NCBI RefSeq assembly: GCF_018785265.1
Contig: NZ_WQPK01000023.1
Location: 1-64,000 of the forward strand
Reading direction: 5' to 3'
Length of the DNA: 64,000 bases
Source: Collinsella aerofaciens
GTDB taxonomy: Bacteria > Actinomycetota > Coriobacteriia > Coriobacteriales > Coriobacteriaceae
This document shows positions 50,723 through 60,006 of the stretch, in pieces. The translations under genes and the position numbers were made by a program. The notes below the pieces were generated by a model. It saw only the letters and a program-made list of their open reading frames with translations, was not told where the DNA came from and made no database searches. Every line of letters starts with the position of its first letter. Position 1 is the first letter of the stretch.

Positions 50723-50789
50723 AGTTGCGGTGGAATAGTTCCTGAAAGGCTCGAATAAGCCTAAATCCAGGAACTATTTCACCGCAACT
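50723..50789. repeat. Dispersed palindromic repeat, copy 5
   Basis: Arms 50723-50744 and 50768-50789 pair over 22 bp with one G-U. An inner GGCT/AGCC stem sits in the centre. It lies just beyond the stop codon of the PIN gene. Confidence 0.9.
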
Positions 50790-50835
50790 CAGGTGGGGAT
50801 GGGGCTGAGTGGCGGGCGATGCCGTTGCCTGTCGG

Positions 50836-51312
50836 TTAGTGGCGGGATTGGTGGCGGAGCTTGTCGATGGTGGAGTCGGTGCTGCGGCTGCGGGATTCGG
50901 CGGCGCGGTCGCGGGCGTCGGCAGCGGTTTGGCGCTTGCGGCGGTAATCGATCATGCCTTGGATGATGGGCTTGCCAAAGCTCACGACATCATCGTTGTA
51001 GATGGCGGTTCGGGCTGCGAGGAGGCAGTCGGTAAAGTCCATATGGGTCTTGCCAAAGAGTTTGACGGCAAGGGCGACAACGGTGGGCTCGTCGACCATG
51101 ACGTCATCGAGCAGCTTGGTCATGGCCGTCGCAATCTCCACGCGCGGGACCTTGTAGACGTCGCGCAGCGTAACGGCGACGCGTGTGATGATCTCGGGGT
51201 AGACGCGAGCGGTGCGCGTGGCGATGACCTTGGCGGCGCGCGGTGACAGGACCTCGTCGTCGTTAAGCAGGTAGCGCAGGATGACGGTCTCGTCGATGAT
51301 GGTGCTACTCAT
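50836..51312 (-). CDS. PIN-domain toxin-like protein
   Basis: A 158-residue protein with a PIN-like ribonuclease fold. The first strand STIIDETVILRYLLNDDE supplies the first acidic residues and MDFTDCLLAARTAIYNDDVVSFGK the later acidic ones expected for a Mg-dependent active site. Residues about 125-158 form a polar Arg/Ser-rich tail. It overlaps the 3' end of the RelB/DinJ-like antitoxin gene by 8 bases, the usual antitoxin-toxin layout. Target RNA unknown. Confidence 0.75.
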   Translation of the reverse strand: MSSTIIDETVILRYLLNDDEVLSPRAAKVIATRTARVYPEIITRVAVTLRDVYKVPRVEIATAMTKLLDDVMVDEPTVVALAVKLFGKTHMDFTDCLLAARTAIYNDDVVSFGKPIIQGMIDYRRKRQTAADARDRAAESRSRSTDSTIDKLRHQSRH

Positions 51313-51629
51313 GGATATCTACTTCCTCGGGACCCAAAACCGACTCATCGCTTTCTGTGGCTAGGTATTCAATCCAGGCATTGCGCTCCTCGGCGCGGCG
51401 ATTGGGGTCACCATATGCTTTGAGCGATCCATAGGCGGCGGTGCCGTCCTTTGGGCGCACGGCGACCGGCTGAAAGGGGAGCTTGCGCATCAAAATGCTT
51501 TGCGCGACAAATAAGCGGACAGCCTCGGCGAGCGATGTGCCCATGGCATCGTAGAGATGCTCGGCATGCTGCTTGTCTTCCTCGCGAATGCGCACCTGCA
51601 GGATGGCTCTTTTTTTGAGTCGATGACAT
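51305..51629 (-). pseudogene. RelB/DinJ-like antitoxin with a frameshift near its start
   Basis: The conserved body, QVRIREEDKQHAEHLYDAMG then SLAEAVRLFVAQSILMRKLP, is a RelB/DinJ ribbon-helix-helix antitoxin. A good start lies at 51629 (ATG after AAGGGGG) and begins MSSTQK, but an A7 run (51610-51616) puts it one base out of frame with the body. Removing one A would give MSSTQKRAILQVRIREEDK, a normal antitoxin opening. As it stands, translation could only begin at internal GTG 51595. This may be a sequencing error, phase variation, slippage or a true loss. It overlaps the PIN toxin gene. Confidence 0.7.
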
Positions 51630-52056
51630 CACTGGCCCCCTTAATGAGCGTGCAATATAGTCGGTCAAATGCGGCATGTGCCGATACTTGAGCATCTTAT
51701 AACGATTACTTTATTTCACTCAAGTTGATAACCATAAACACGAATACAAGCGTAGTACATCCAAAATGAGAGCGCATAATAATCTCTGAGGCGTACGCAT
51801 GTAATACACTCACCTTTATAGCTTCTAGAGAATAATTCCAACCTGCCAAAACCACTGCAATACACCCGTATTGCAGGGCTTATGCTCAAGTTTGCCACCT
51901 GCAACTGCGTATATTTAACCTGTATATCGTTGGAGGAATTCTATCGAAGTGCCTGTTTCGCCGCATGCACTCGATACGTCGATGCCGGACCACGGGCGGT
52001 CCGGGGCAACGTCGACAGGGTCTCTCCGGCATGGGATTCAGGAGGGAGTGAACAAC
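51630..52056. other. AT-rich 427-base leader of the formate hydrogenlyase locus
   Basis: This gap is far more AT-rich than its surroundings, particularly 51700-51940. It contains a perfect 9-bp palindrome with a 4-nt loop (CTGCAATAC, 51855-51863, with GTATTGCAG, 51868-51876). A GTG-started frame from 51949 runs into the ferredoxin-like gene, but AGGAGGGAG before 52057 marks the real start. Promoter hexamers were not fixed. Confidence 0.5.
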
Positions 52057-52575
52057 ATGGGCAATAAACGAGTCGTAGCCGATTCCTCACGCTGCATTGG
52101 GTGCCAAACCTGTATGGCGGCGTGCATCGAGGCGCACGACATTCCCGGCAACATCGCCGCGCCGCGCCTGCGCGTGACGCGTACGTACGAGATCTCCGCA
52201 CCGGTGGCTTGCCATCACTGCGAGGATGCCCCGTGCGCGAAGGCCTGTCCTACGGGCGCCTTGTTCTTTGATCCAAAGAACCATCGTATCGGCGTCAACG
52301 AGGACAACTGCATCGGCTGCAAGAGCTGCGTCATGGCATGCCCCTTTGGCGCCGTGAGCGTGGCGACCACGCAGGTTCCGGTCTTGATGGGCGACGTTCG
52401 CGTGGGTTCGCAGACCAAGAGCTTCGTGCTCAAGTGCGACCTGTGCGTGGACCGTCCCGGCGGTCCGGCGTGTGCCGAGGCGTGCCCGACCAAGGGCCTC
52501 ACCCTGGTTGACGAGGAGCGCCTGGCAGAACTGACTGCCGAGCGTGCCCGCGCCACCATCGAAAACGAGGCGTAA
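52057..52575 (+). CDS. 4Fe-4S ferredoxin-type electron transfer protein (HydN/HycB-like)
   Basis: A 172-residue protein with four [4Fe-4S] binding motifs: CIGCQTCMAACIEAHD, CHHCEDAPCAKACPTGA, CIGCKSCVMACPFGA and a last CDLC...CAEACP group. This layout is that of HydN/HycB, which carry electrons from formate dehydrogenase H to the hydrogenase. AGGAGGGAG precedes the ATG at 52057. It is the first gene of the locus, 76 bases before fdhF. Whether it is HycB or HydN in function cannot be told from the sequence. Confidence 0.9.
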   Translation: MGNKRVVADSSRCIGCQTCMAACIEAHDIPGNIAAPRLRVTRTYEISAPVACHHCEDAPCAKACPTGALFFDPKNHRIGVNEDNCIGCKSCVMACPFGAVSVATTQVPVLMGDVRVGSQTKSFVLKCDLCVDRPGGPACAEACPTKGLTLVDEERLAELTAERARATIENEA

Positions 52576-52651
52576 GCGGGCGGCCATACAGGCCCAATGA
52601 TTGTCAAATAAGTACCGAGCATTCGGTAGCAGAAAAAGGAAGGAGGGTGTC

Positions 52652-54874
52652 ATGGAGAAGCATAAAGTGATCTGCCCGTACTGCGGCGCCGGTTGCCAGT
52701 TTAACCTCTTGGTCCAAAACGGCCAGGTCGTGGGTACCGAACCGCTCAACGGCATCACCAACCAGAGCGAGCTGTGCCTTAAGGGCATGAGCGGCTACGA
52801 CTTCATCAACGACACCAAGATCTTGACTCCTCGCGTACTGCACCCGATGATCCGCCGCACCAAGGGCGCGGATCTTGAGCGCGTAAGCTGGGACGAGGCA
52901 CTGGATTTCACCGCATCTAAGATGCAGGCCATAATTGACGAATATGGTCCTAACGCTGTCATGACCACCGGCTCTTCGCGAGGCGGCGGCAATGAGGCGA
53001 ACTACGTCATGCAGAAGTTTACGCGTGCGTGCATCGGCACCCACAGCGTAGACAACTGCGCCCGTACTTGACACGGCCCTACTGTCCTCGGTCTGATGGA
53101 CACGGTTGGTTCAGGTTGCATGTCATGCTCCATCCCCGGTATGGAGGATGCGGGCTGCATTTTCCTCTTCGGCTATAACCCTGCCGATTCGCACCCCATC
53201 GTCGCAAGGCGTATCGTGCGAGCCAAAGAAAAGGGTTGCAAGATCATCGTCGCCGACCCGCGCCATATCGAAACCGCGCGTATCGCCGATCTCTACCTTC
53301 CGATCAAGAACGGTTGCAACGTCGCGTTCCTCAACGCCTTTGCCAACTGCTTGGTCAACGATGGCCTCTACGACAAGGAATTCGTCGCCGAACACACGAA
53401 CGGCTTTGACGAATGGTGGGAGACCATCAAGAACTACACTCCCGAATCCGTACAGGACATCACGGGTGTCGAGCCCGCGCTGATCCACCAAGCTGCCGAG
53501 ATGTACGCCACGGCGAAGCCTTCTGCCATCATTGGCTGGGGCATGGGCGTATGCCAGCAGAAGCAGAACCTGAAGACGGTGCACACCATCGCCTCCATCG
53601 CCTGCGTTGCCGGCCAGATCGGCAAACCCAATTCCGGCCTCGCGCCCGTGCGTGGTCAGAATAACGTCCAGGGCTCCTGCGATATGGGCATGCTGCCCAA
53701 CCTGTACCCTGGCTACCAGAAGGTCACCGACCCGGCAGTGCGTGCCAAGTTTGCCAAGGCTTGGGGCGTGCCCGAGGAAAAGCTCCCGCTCGAGGAGGGC
53801 TACAAGCTCACCGACCTGGGCCACCTGGTCGACGAGGGCAAGGTGCACTGCTTCTACAACTACGGCGAGGACCCGGTGCAGACCGAGCCCGATTCGGCCG
53901 GTATGCGCAAGACGCTCTCCGAGCTGGATCTGTTCATCTGCCAGGACATCTTTATGACGCAGACGACCATGCTCGCCGACGTCATCCTGCCTGCCACCTC
54001 TTGGGGCGAGCACGAGGGTGTCTTTACCGCATCCGACCGTAGCTTCCAGCACTTTGACGCGGCCGTTCCGCCCAAGGGCGAGTGCCGTCACGACTGGGAG
54101 ATCTTCGCGGACCTGTCCACGCGTATGGGCTATCCCATGCACTACGACAACACCGAGCAGATCTGGAACGAGTGCATTAGCCTGTGCCCCAACTTTGTGG
54201 GCGCGACCTACGAGAAGATGGCTCCCGAGGGCGGCTACGCCCAGTGGCCCGTCAAGAGCACCGATGTGAACGACCACGGTACGCCCGACATGTTCGCTGG
54301 TGGCAAGTTCACCACCAAGGACGGCCGCGCCAACCTGATGGCGCACGACTGGGAGGCGCCCTCCGAGCTTCCCGACGATGAGTACCCGCTCATCCTGTGC
54401 ACCGTCCGCGAGGTCGGCCACTACAGCTGCCGCTCGATGACCGGCAACTGCAAGACGCTGGCGCTGCTTGCCGACGAGCCCGGCTTTGTCCGCATGAATC
54501 CCGCGGACGCCCAGGCGCGCGGCATCAAGAATGGCGACATCGTCTCGATTCACAGTCGCCGCGGCCAGGTATACAGCCGTGCCGACGTGAGCGATCGCAT
54601 CAACAAGGGCACGGTCTACATGACCTACCAGTGGTGGATCGGCAAGTGCAACGAGCTGACCATTCACAAGGTCGACCCGGTCTCGCATACGCCCGAGGAC
54701 AAGTTCTCCGCCTGCCAGGTCGACGCCATTGCCGACCAGGTTTGGGCAGAGGGCGAAGTCGAGCGTCAGTACACCGAGCTCAAGCAGGCTCTGGTGGACG
54801 CCGCCGCTCCCCAAGACGTTGAGCCCGGCGCCGCCAAGTTCGACGACGAGACGCACGTGAACCAAATCGTGTAG
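52652..54874 (+). CDS. fdhF: Formate dehydrogenase H, selenocysteine-containing
   Basis: A 740-residue molybdopterin oxidoreductase that oxidises formate to CO2. The N-terminal CPYCGAGC...C motif binds one [4Fe-4S] cluster. The active-site selenocysteine is encoded by TGA at 53069-53071, residue 140, in DNCART-U-HGPTV, the same residue number as in E. coli FdhF. Without read-through the gene would appear split in two. The bis-MGD domains follow; the C-terminal dinucleotide-binding domain starts near 600. AAGGAGG precedes the ATG at 52652. It needs ModABC, MoeA, Mog and SelD, all in this window. Confidence 0.97.
53083..53102 (+). promoter_or_regulatory. SECIS element of fdhF
   Basis: TGTCC (53083-53087) pairs with GGACA (53098-53102); the loop carries GGTCT, the same loop motif as the E. 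coli fdhF SECIS bound by SelB. The stem begins exactly 11 bases after the TGA. Confidence 0.85.
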
Positions 54875-54952
54875 TCCCGTTCTCGTTGGCTATTTGGGCC
54901 GGGCGTCCCGTACGTTCGGGAGCCCGGCCCGTTATTTTGAAAGGAAGTGGGG

Positions 54953-55570
54953 ATGAACCGCTTCATCGACATCAACCCGGAGAGGTGCATCGGCTGCGGA
55001 ACATGCCAGTCCGCCTGTGCCGACGCCCACCGGATGCAGGGTCTTCAGGATACGCCGCGCTTGGCGCTCGTGAAGACCGGCGGTATTTCGGCCGCCCTTG
55101 CCTGCCACCATTGCGAGGGTGCCCCCTGCGCCGAGGTTTGCCCGGTGAATGCCATCGAGCACGATGGCGATCGCATCCACGTCAAGGAGCAGGAGTGCAT
55201 CGGGTGCAGGCTGTGCGCCATCGCGTGCCCCTTCGGAGCCATCCATCCCGATGGCACGTCTATCGCCGGTGTCGCAGGCATGTGCGACCCGACGCCTTCG
55301 TATCCTAAGTCCCTGAGCAGCCTGCTTACGTGGGCTCCTGGTCAGTACACCTGCGCTGTCAAGTGCGACCTGTGCGCATTCGATCCGGACGGCCCGCATT
55401 GTGTGGCGGCGTGCCCTACCAAGGCGCTGACCGTCATGGGTGGCGCGGCCGATCGCGAGCTCGACGAGGCCAAGCGCCTGCGCTCGATCGAAAACGGTCC
55501 GGTCGTCGACGTTACCGCTGTGGCCCAGGGCCTGTCCGAGAAAGCAGAAGGGAGCGTAAACAATGGATAG
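54953..55570 (+). CDS. hyfA: Hydrogenase-4 component A, 4Fe-4S protein
   Basis: A 205-residue ferredoxin-like subunit, the same length as E. coli HyfA. Four cluster motifs are seen: CIGCGTCQSACADAH, CHHCEGAPCAEVCPVNA, CIGCRLCAIACPFGA and CDLCAFDPDGPHCVAACP. It would link FdhF to the hydrogenase small subunit. AAAGGA is seven bases before the ATG at 54953; a GTG six bases earlier is less likely. Its last 8 bases overlap hyfB. Confidence 0.9.
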   Translation: MNRFIDINPERCIGCGTCQSACADAHRMQGLQDTPRLALVKTGGISAALACHHCEGAPCAEVCPVNAIEHDGDRIHVKEQECIGCRLCAIACPFGAIHPDGTSIAGVAGMCDPTPSYPKSLSSLLTWAPGQYTCAVKCDLCAFDPDGPHCVAACPTKALTVMGGAADRELDEAKRLRSIENGPVVDVTAVAQGLSEKAEGSVNNG

Positions 55571-57581
55571 CATGACGCTGTTTATCGCATCGCTTGCCGT
55601 CTCGTGCATCGGTGCGCTCGCCTCGGTTCTGCTGATCAAGGCCGATAACGCCGCCAAGACCGCCGGCTGCCTAATCGGCGCCGTCGCCGCGGTGCTTTCG
55701 TTTGTGGCCGGTATCCAGGCCGTGCTGGGCGATGTCACGTCGGTCGACACCATCGTGTTCTTCCCGTTTGCCCATTTCCAGCTGCTGCTCAACCAGCTGT
55801 CCGGCCTGTTCGTGGCGCTCATCTCGGTGCTCGCGTTTGCCGGCTCGATCTACGGTCTCAACTACTTTGATGAGTACCCGGGCAAAAAGGGCCGCGCCGG
55901 CTTCTTCTTTAACACCTTTGTGGCGTCCATGATGCTCGTCATCACCGCCGACAACGTGTTTTGGTTCCTGGTCGCCTTTGAGCTCATGTCGCTGACCTCG
56001 TACTTCCTGGTCGTGATCGAGGAGAACGAGAACTCCATCCATGGCGGTTGGCTCTACTTTGTGATCGCGCACGTGGGCTTTGTGCTCATCATGGCGAGCT
56101 TCCTCACCATGACCAACTTCGCCGGTGGCTCGTTTGCCTTTGCGGATTTCCGCGCTACGCAGTTTAGCCCCGCGGTCGCATCCGTGTGCTTCGTGCTCGC
56201 CTTCTTTGGCTTTGGCGCCAAGGCCGGTATTATCCCGCTGCACGGCTGGCTGCCCAAGGCACATCCCGAGGCGCCGTCCAACGTGTCGGCCCTCATGTCC
56301 GGCGGCATGATCAAGATCGGTATCTTCGGCATCCTCAAGGTGGGCCTCGACCTGCTCTCCGCCTCGGGCGTTCAGGTCTGGTGGGGCCTTATGGTCATGG
56401 TCTTCGGTGCGATCTCGTCGGTCCTCGGCGTGGCCTTCGCCCTGCAGGAGCATGACATCAAGCGCCTGCTGGCCTATCACTCCGTCGAGAACATCGGCAT
56501 CATTCTGCTCGGCGTCGGCGCCTCCATGGCCGCCATGGGGCTCAACTCGGTCGGCATCGCCGTCCTGGCTCTGATGGCCGCCCTCTACCACACGTTTAAC
56601 CACGCGATGTTTAAGGGCGAGCTGTTCTTGGGCGCCGGTGCGCTGCTGTACTCCACGGGTACGCGCAATATGGAGAAGATGGGCGGCCTGTTCCGTCGTA
56701 TGCCGGCAACGGCCATCTGCTTCCTTATTGGCGCGCTTGCCATCTCGGCCATCCCGCCCTTCAACGGCTTTGTGTCCGAGTGGTTTACCTACCAGTCGCT
56801 CTTTAACGCCGCCATGCAGGGCGACAAGGCCGTCATGATCGTGGCCGTGTTCGCTGCCGTCGCGCTTGCCATTACCGGCGCTCTGGCCGTCACGTGCTTC
56901 GTCAAGGCCTATGGCGTCTCCTTTGCCTCCGCGCCCCGCTCCGAGGCCGCGGCCAATGCCAAGGAGGTTCCCGCCCCCATGGTGTTTGCGCAGGGCCTGC
57001 TCGCGGCCATCTGCGTCGTGCTGGGCATTGGCGCTCCCGTGATCGCGCCCGTGCTGGTCGATGTCGCCGCGTCCGTGCTGTATCCGTACGGTGGCGTGTT
57101 TGCCGCCGAGGGCATGGAGCTCATGAACCAATACTCCGGCGCTGCCACCTCCACGCCCGCGATCGCTATTGCGCTCGTGGTACTTGTCGGCCTTGCCTGC
57201 GGTTATCGCAAGCTTAAGACCGTCGGCAAGGTGCAGAAGTCCCAGCCGTGGGCATGCGGCTATGCTCCCAACGAGCATATGCCCGTCGTGGCCACGACCT
57301 TCGCCTCCGAGGTGTCCTGGTTTATGCAGCCGCTCTACACGCTGCGCGACCGCTGCACGGCCGTCTGCTGGTCCATCGCTCACTTCTTCCAGAAGCTCAC
57401 CGGTGTGGCCGAGGCTGTGGAGCCCGTACCCGACAAGGTTCTCGTCGATGCCCCGCATAAGGGTGTCGAGAAGCTCGCCGACCTCGCGACTAAGCTCGAG
57501 GGCGGCAACTACAGCATCTATATCTGCTACATCGTCGCGGCACTCGTGGTGTTCCTCGTGCTCGCCGTGCAAATGGGTTAA
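55563..57581 (+). CDS. hyfB: Hydrogenase-4 component B (proton-pumping type antiporter-like subunit)
   Basis: A 672-residue membrane protein of the complex I NuoL/Mrp antiporter family, equal in length to E. coli HyfB. About 15 helices are present. The ion-translocation core shows ELMSLTSYFLVV, HGWLPKAHPEAPSNVSALMSG and EHDIKRLLAYHSVENIGII, with the conserved helix-7 Lys and His. It overlaps hyfA by 8 bases and is 12 bases before hyfC. Confidence 0.93.
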   Translation: MDSMTLFIASLAVSCIGALASVLLIKADNAAKTAGCLIGAVAAVLSFVAGIQAVLGDVTSVDTIVFFPFAHFQLLLNQLSGLFVALISVLAFAGSIYGLNYFDEYPGKKGRAGFFFNTFVASMMLVITADNVFWFLVAFELMSLTSYFLVVIEENENSIHGGWLYFVIAHVGFVLIMASFLTMTNFAGGSFAFADFRATQFSPAVASVCFVLAFFGFGAKAGIIPLHGWLPKAHPEAPSNVSALMSGGMIKIGIFGILKVGLDLLSASGVQVWWGLMVMVFGAISSVLGVAFALQEHDIKRLLAYHSVENIGIILLGVGASMAAMGLNSVGIAVLALMAALYHTFNHAMFKGELFLGAGALLYSTGTRNMEKMGGLFRRMPATAICFLIGALAISAIPPFNGFVSEWFTYQSLFNAAMQGDKAVMIVAVFAAVALAITGALAVTCFVKAYGVSFASAPRSEAAANAKEVPAPMVFAQGLLAAICVVLGIGAPVIAPVLVDVAASVLYPYGGVFAAEGMELMNQYSGAATSTPAIAIALVVLVGLACGYRKLKTVGKVQKSQPWACGYAPNEHMPVVATTFASEVSWFMQPLYTLRDRCTAVCWSIAHFFQKLTGVAEAVEPVPDKVLVDAPHKGVEKLADLATKLEGGNYSIYICYIVAALVVFLVLAVQMG

Positions 57582-57593
57582 GGAGGGGAGAGC

Positions 57594-58520
57594 ATGAACA
57601 ACATCGTACTTGCCGTTCTGCAGGGCGTGGTCGTCATGGCCGTCGCGCCGTTCTTCTCCGGTCTCGGCCGCGTGATCCGTGCCAAGATGCACAACCGTCG
57701 CGGCCCCAGCATCATGCAGGACTACCGCGACCTGGCAAAGCTCTTTGCGCGTCCCGAGTCCCAGAGCGAGGATGCGAGCTTTGCACTGCGCATCATGCCG
57801 CCGCTGTTCTTCGCCGTCGCCTTTATGCTCGCGATGGGTCTGCCGCTCTTTACGGCGCAAAGCCCCATCCCGGTCTTTGGTGACGCCATCACCATCATGT
57901 ACAGCCTGGCGCTCGCCCGCTTCTTCTTCGCCCTCTGCGGTGTGGATTCGTCCAACGCCTACGCCGGTATCGGCGGCGTCCGCGAGCTGCTCATGAGCGT
58001 GCTCATCGAGCCGTCCATGCTGTTGGCGCTGTTTGCCGCCGCCCTGGTGTGCGGCTCCACCGACATCGCCACCATGGGTCAGCACATCATGACGGGCGCC
58101 ATCGACGCGCCGGTCGCCGTGATCCTCGCCGGCATCGCCTTTGCGATTGCCTGCTACATGGAACTCGGCAAGCTGCCCTTTGACCAGGCCGAGGCCGAGC
58201 AGGAGCTTCAGGAAGGTCCGCTCGCCGAGCTTTCGGGCCCGTCGCTCGCCATGGCCAAGCTTGCCATGTCCATGAAACAGGTCCTGGTCGTCGCCTGGTT
58301 CTGCGCGATCTTCGTCCCCTGGGGCGAGCCCACGACCGTGGGCGCCGCCGCCGTTCTTGGCGCAGTCATCTTCCTGGTGAAGTGCCTGATCGACTTTGTC
58401 GTATGCGGCGTGATCGAGAACTCCTGCTCGCGCTCGCGTTTTAAGGTGCTCGGTAATCAGACCTGGGCCGTCGTGGGCATCGCCGTTCTGGCGTTTGTCT
58501 TCGTGGTCGTCGGCGTGTAG
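57594..58520 (+). CDS. hyfC: Hydrogenase-4 component C (NuoH-like)
   Basis: A 308-residue membrane subunit homologous to NuoH of complex I, which anchors the catalytic arm and forms the first half-channel. RAKMHNRRGPSIMQDYRDLAKLF near residue 25 is the typical NuoH/HyfC motif. MELGKLPFDQAEAEQEL near residue 182 is the conserved acidic loop facing the quinone or hydrogenase site. About eight helices. AAGGAGGGGAG precedes the ATG. Length agrees with HyfC (315). Confidence 0.93.
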   Translation: MNNIVLAVLQGVVVMAVAPFFSGLGRVIRAKMHNRRGPSIMQDYRDLAKLFARPESQSEDASFALRIMPPLFFAVAFMLAMGLPLFTAQSPIPVFGDAITIMYSLALARFFFALCGVDSSNAYAGIGGVRELLMSVLIEPSMLLALFAAALVCGSTDIATMGQHIMTGAIDAPVAVILAGIAFAIACYMELGKLPFDQAEAEQELQEGPLAELSGPSLAMAKLAMSMKQVLVVAWFCAIFVPWGEPTTVGAAAVLGAVIFLVKCLIDFVVCGVIENSCSRSRFKVLGNQTWAVVGIAVLAFVFVVVGV

Positions 58521-58535
58521 GAGAAGGGAGAAACA

Positions 58536-59993
58536 ATGTCATTTGCAGTCAGTCTGTCCCTTCTCGGCTTGGTCGCTATCGCGGCCCCGATGGTGGCCTC
58601 GGTGCTCGTCGCCCTGTTCCCCCGTCCGTACGCCAAGTGGTTCAGCGTTTTGGGTGCCGCCGTCTCGACGGTCTGCACCATCGCCCTCGCCGCGAATTTC
58701 GCTGGCGCCGGCATGCCCGACACGCAGGTCCCCCTGATCTCGTTTGGGCAGACCCTCGTCATGGGATTCACCTTCGATCGCATGAGCACGCTGCTCGCGC
58801 CTGCCTTTGTGGGTATCGGCCTGCTTGTCGTGATCTATTCGATTCCCTATATGAGCGAGAATAACCGTGAGCATCCCGACGCACCGCGTCGTCGCTTCTA
58901 CGCGTACCTCGCGACCTTCATCGGCGCCATGGCCGGCCTTGTGTACAGCTCGACCCTTTTGGGCCAGCTCGTGTTCTTTGAGATCACGGGTGCGTGCTCT
59001 TGGGGCCTCATTAGCTACTACATGTTGCCTACGGCCAAGAAGGCCGGCATGAAGGCCCTGATCATCACGCATATCGGTGCGCTCGGCCTGTATCTGGGCG
59101 CCGCCATCGTGTTTGCCCACACCGGTACCTTCGCCATTACCGCGATTGCCGGTCTCGACGCCAAGCTCAAGGCTATCGTCCTTTTGCTCGTGCTGTTTGC
59201 GGCCTGGGCCAAGTCCGCACAGGTTCCCATGTACATGTGGCTGCCTTCGGCCATGGAGGCGCCGACGCCTGTTTCGGCCTACCTGCATGGTGCCTCGATG
59301 GTCAAGGTCGGCGTGTGCGTGTTCGCGCGTGCACTCGTCTCTGCCGGTGAGATTCCCGAGATCGTGGGTTGGGTCGCCATTATCGACGCCATGGTCACCA
59401 TGCTCTTTGGTTTCCTTATGTACCTGCCGCAAAAGGACATGAAGCGCCTGCTGGCCTTCTCCACGATCGCCCAGCTCTCCTATGTGTTCTTTGGTCTGGG
59501 CCTTTCGGTCTTTGGCAGCCAGCTGGCCTTTGATGGCGCCGTGTGCCACATCTTTAACCACGCCTTCGCCAAGACCCTGTTCTTCCTGATCGCCGGTTCG
59601 TTCTCCTTTACCCTCGGCACGCGTATGCTGCCCAAGCTTCGCGGCATCGTAAAGAAGTACCCGATCTCGGGCGTGGGCTTTGGTGTCGCGGCGCTCGCCA
59701 TTGCCGGCGTGCCGCCCATGAACACGTTCTTCTCGAAGTTCCAGATTATCGCCGGCGGCTTTTCTGTGGGTGCCGGCAACGTCGCGATCCTGGTGCTCGT
59801 GTGCATCATGGTCGCCGAGACCGTCGCCACCTTCGCCTGGTTCCTCAAGTGGATGGGCTATTGCCTGCCCGGCGAGCCGAGCGACGAGGTTGCTGCGGGA
59901 GCCCCGCTTCCCCGCGCGATGGCGTTCGTGTTCATCGTGCTCATCATCATGGTTATCGTTAGCGGCCCGCTTTCGGCCAGCTGGATCGGTTAG
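58536..59993 (+). CDS. hyfD: Hydrogenase-4 component D (antiporter-like subunit)
   Basis: A 485-residue NuoL/M/N-type membrane subunit, close to HyfD (479). Features include the LVFFEITGACSWGLISYYM helix with its Glu, WAKSAQVPMYMWLPSAMEAPTPVSAYLHGASMVK, and KDMKRLLAFSTIAQLSYV, the antiporter core. About 14 helices. GAGAAGGGAG precedes the ATG. It is 15 bases after hyfC and 13 bases before hyfE. Confidence 0.92.
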   Translation: MSFAVSLSLLGLVAIAAPMVASVLVALFPRPYAKWFSVLGAAVSTVCTIALAANFAGAGMPDTQVPLISFGQTLVMGFTFDRMSTLLAPAFVGIGLLVVIYSIPYMSENNREHPDAPRRRFYAYLATFIGAMAGLVYSSTLLGQLVFFEITGACSWGLISYYMLPTAKKAGMKALIITHIGALGLYLGAAIVFAHTGTFAITAIAGLDAKLKAIVLLLVLFAAWAKSAQVPMYMWLPSAMEAPTPVSAYLHGASMVKVGVCVFARALVSAGEIPEIVGWVAIIDAMVTMLFGFLMYLPQKDMKRLLAFSTIAQLSYVFFGLGLSVFGSQLAFDGAVCHIFNHAFAKTLFFLIAGSFSFTLGTRMLPKLRGIVKKYPISGVGFGVAALAIAGVPPMNTFFSKFQIIAGGFSVGAGNVAILVLVCIMVAETVATFAWFLKWMGYCLPGEPSDEVAAGAPLPRAMAFVFIVLIIMVIVSGPLSASWIG

Positions 59994-60006
59994 GAGGTAG
60001 AACGAC

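Noticed and set aside
51949..52056. GTG-started N-terminal extension of the ferredoxin-like protein
   Set aside because: Residues encoded there do not resemble the family and AGGAGGGAG lies before the ATG at 52057.
53072..54874. fdhF as a pseudogene split by a stop codon
   Set aside because: The TGA is at the known selenocysteine position and is followed by a correct SECIS hairpin.
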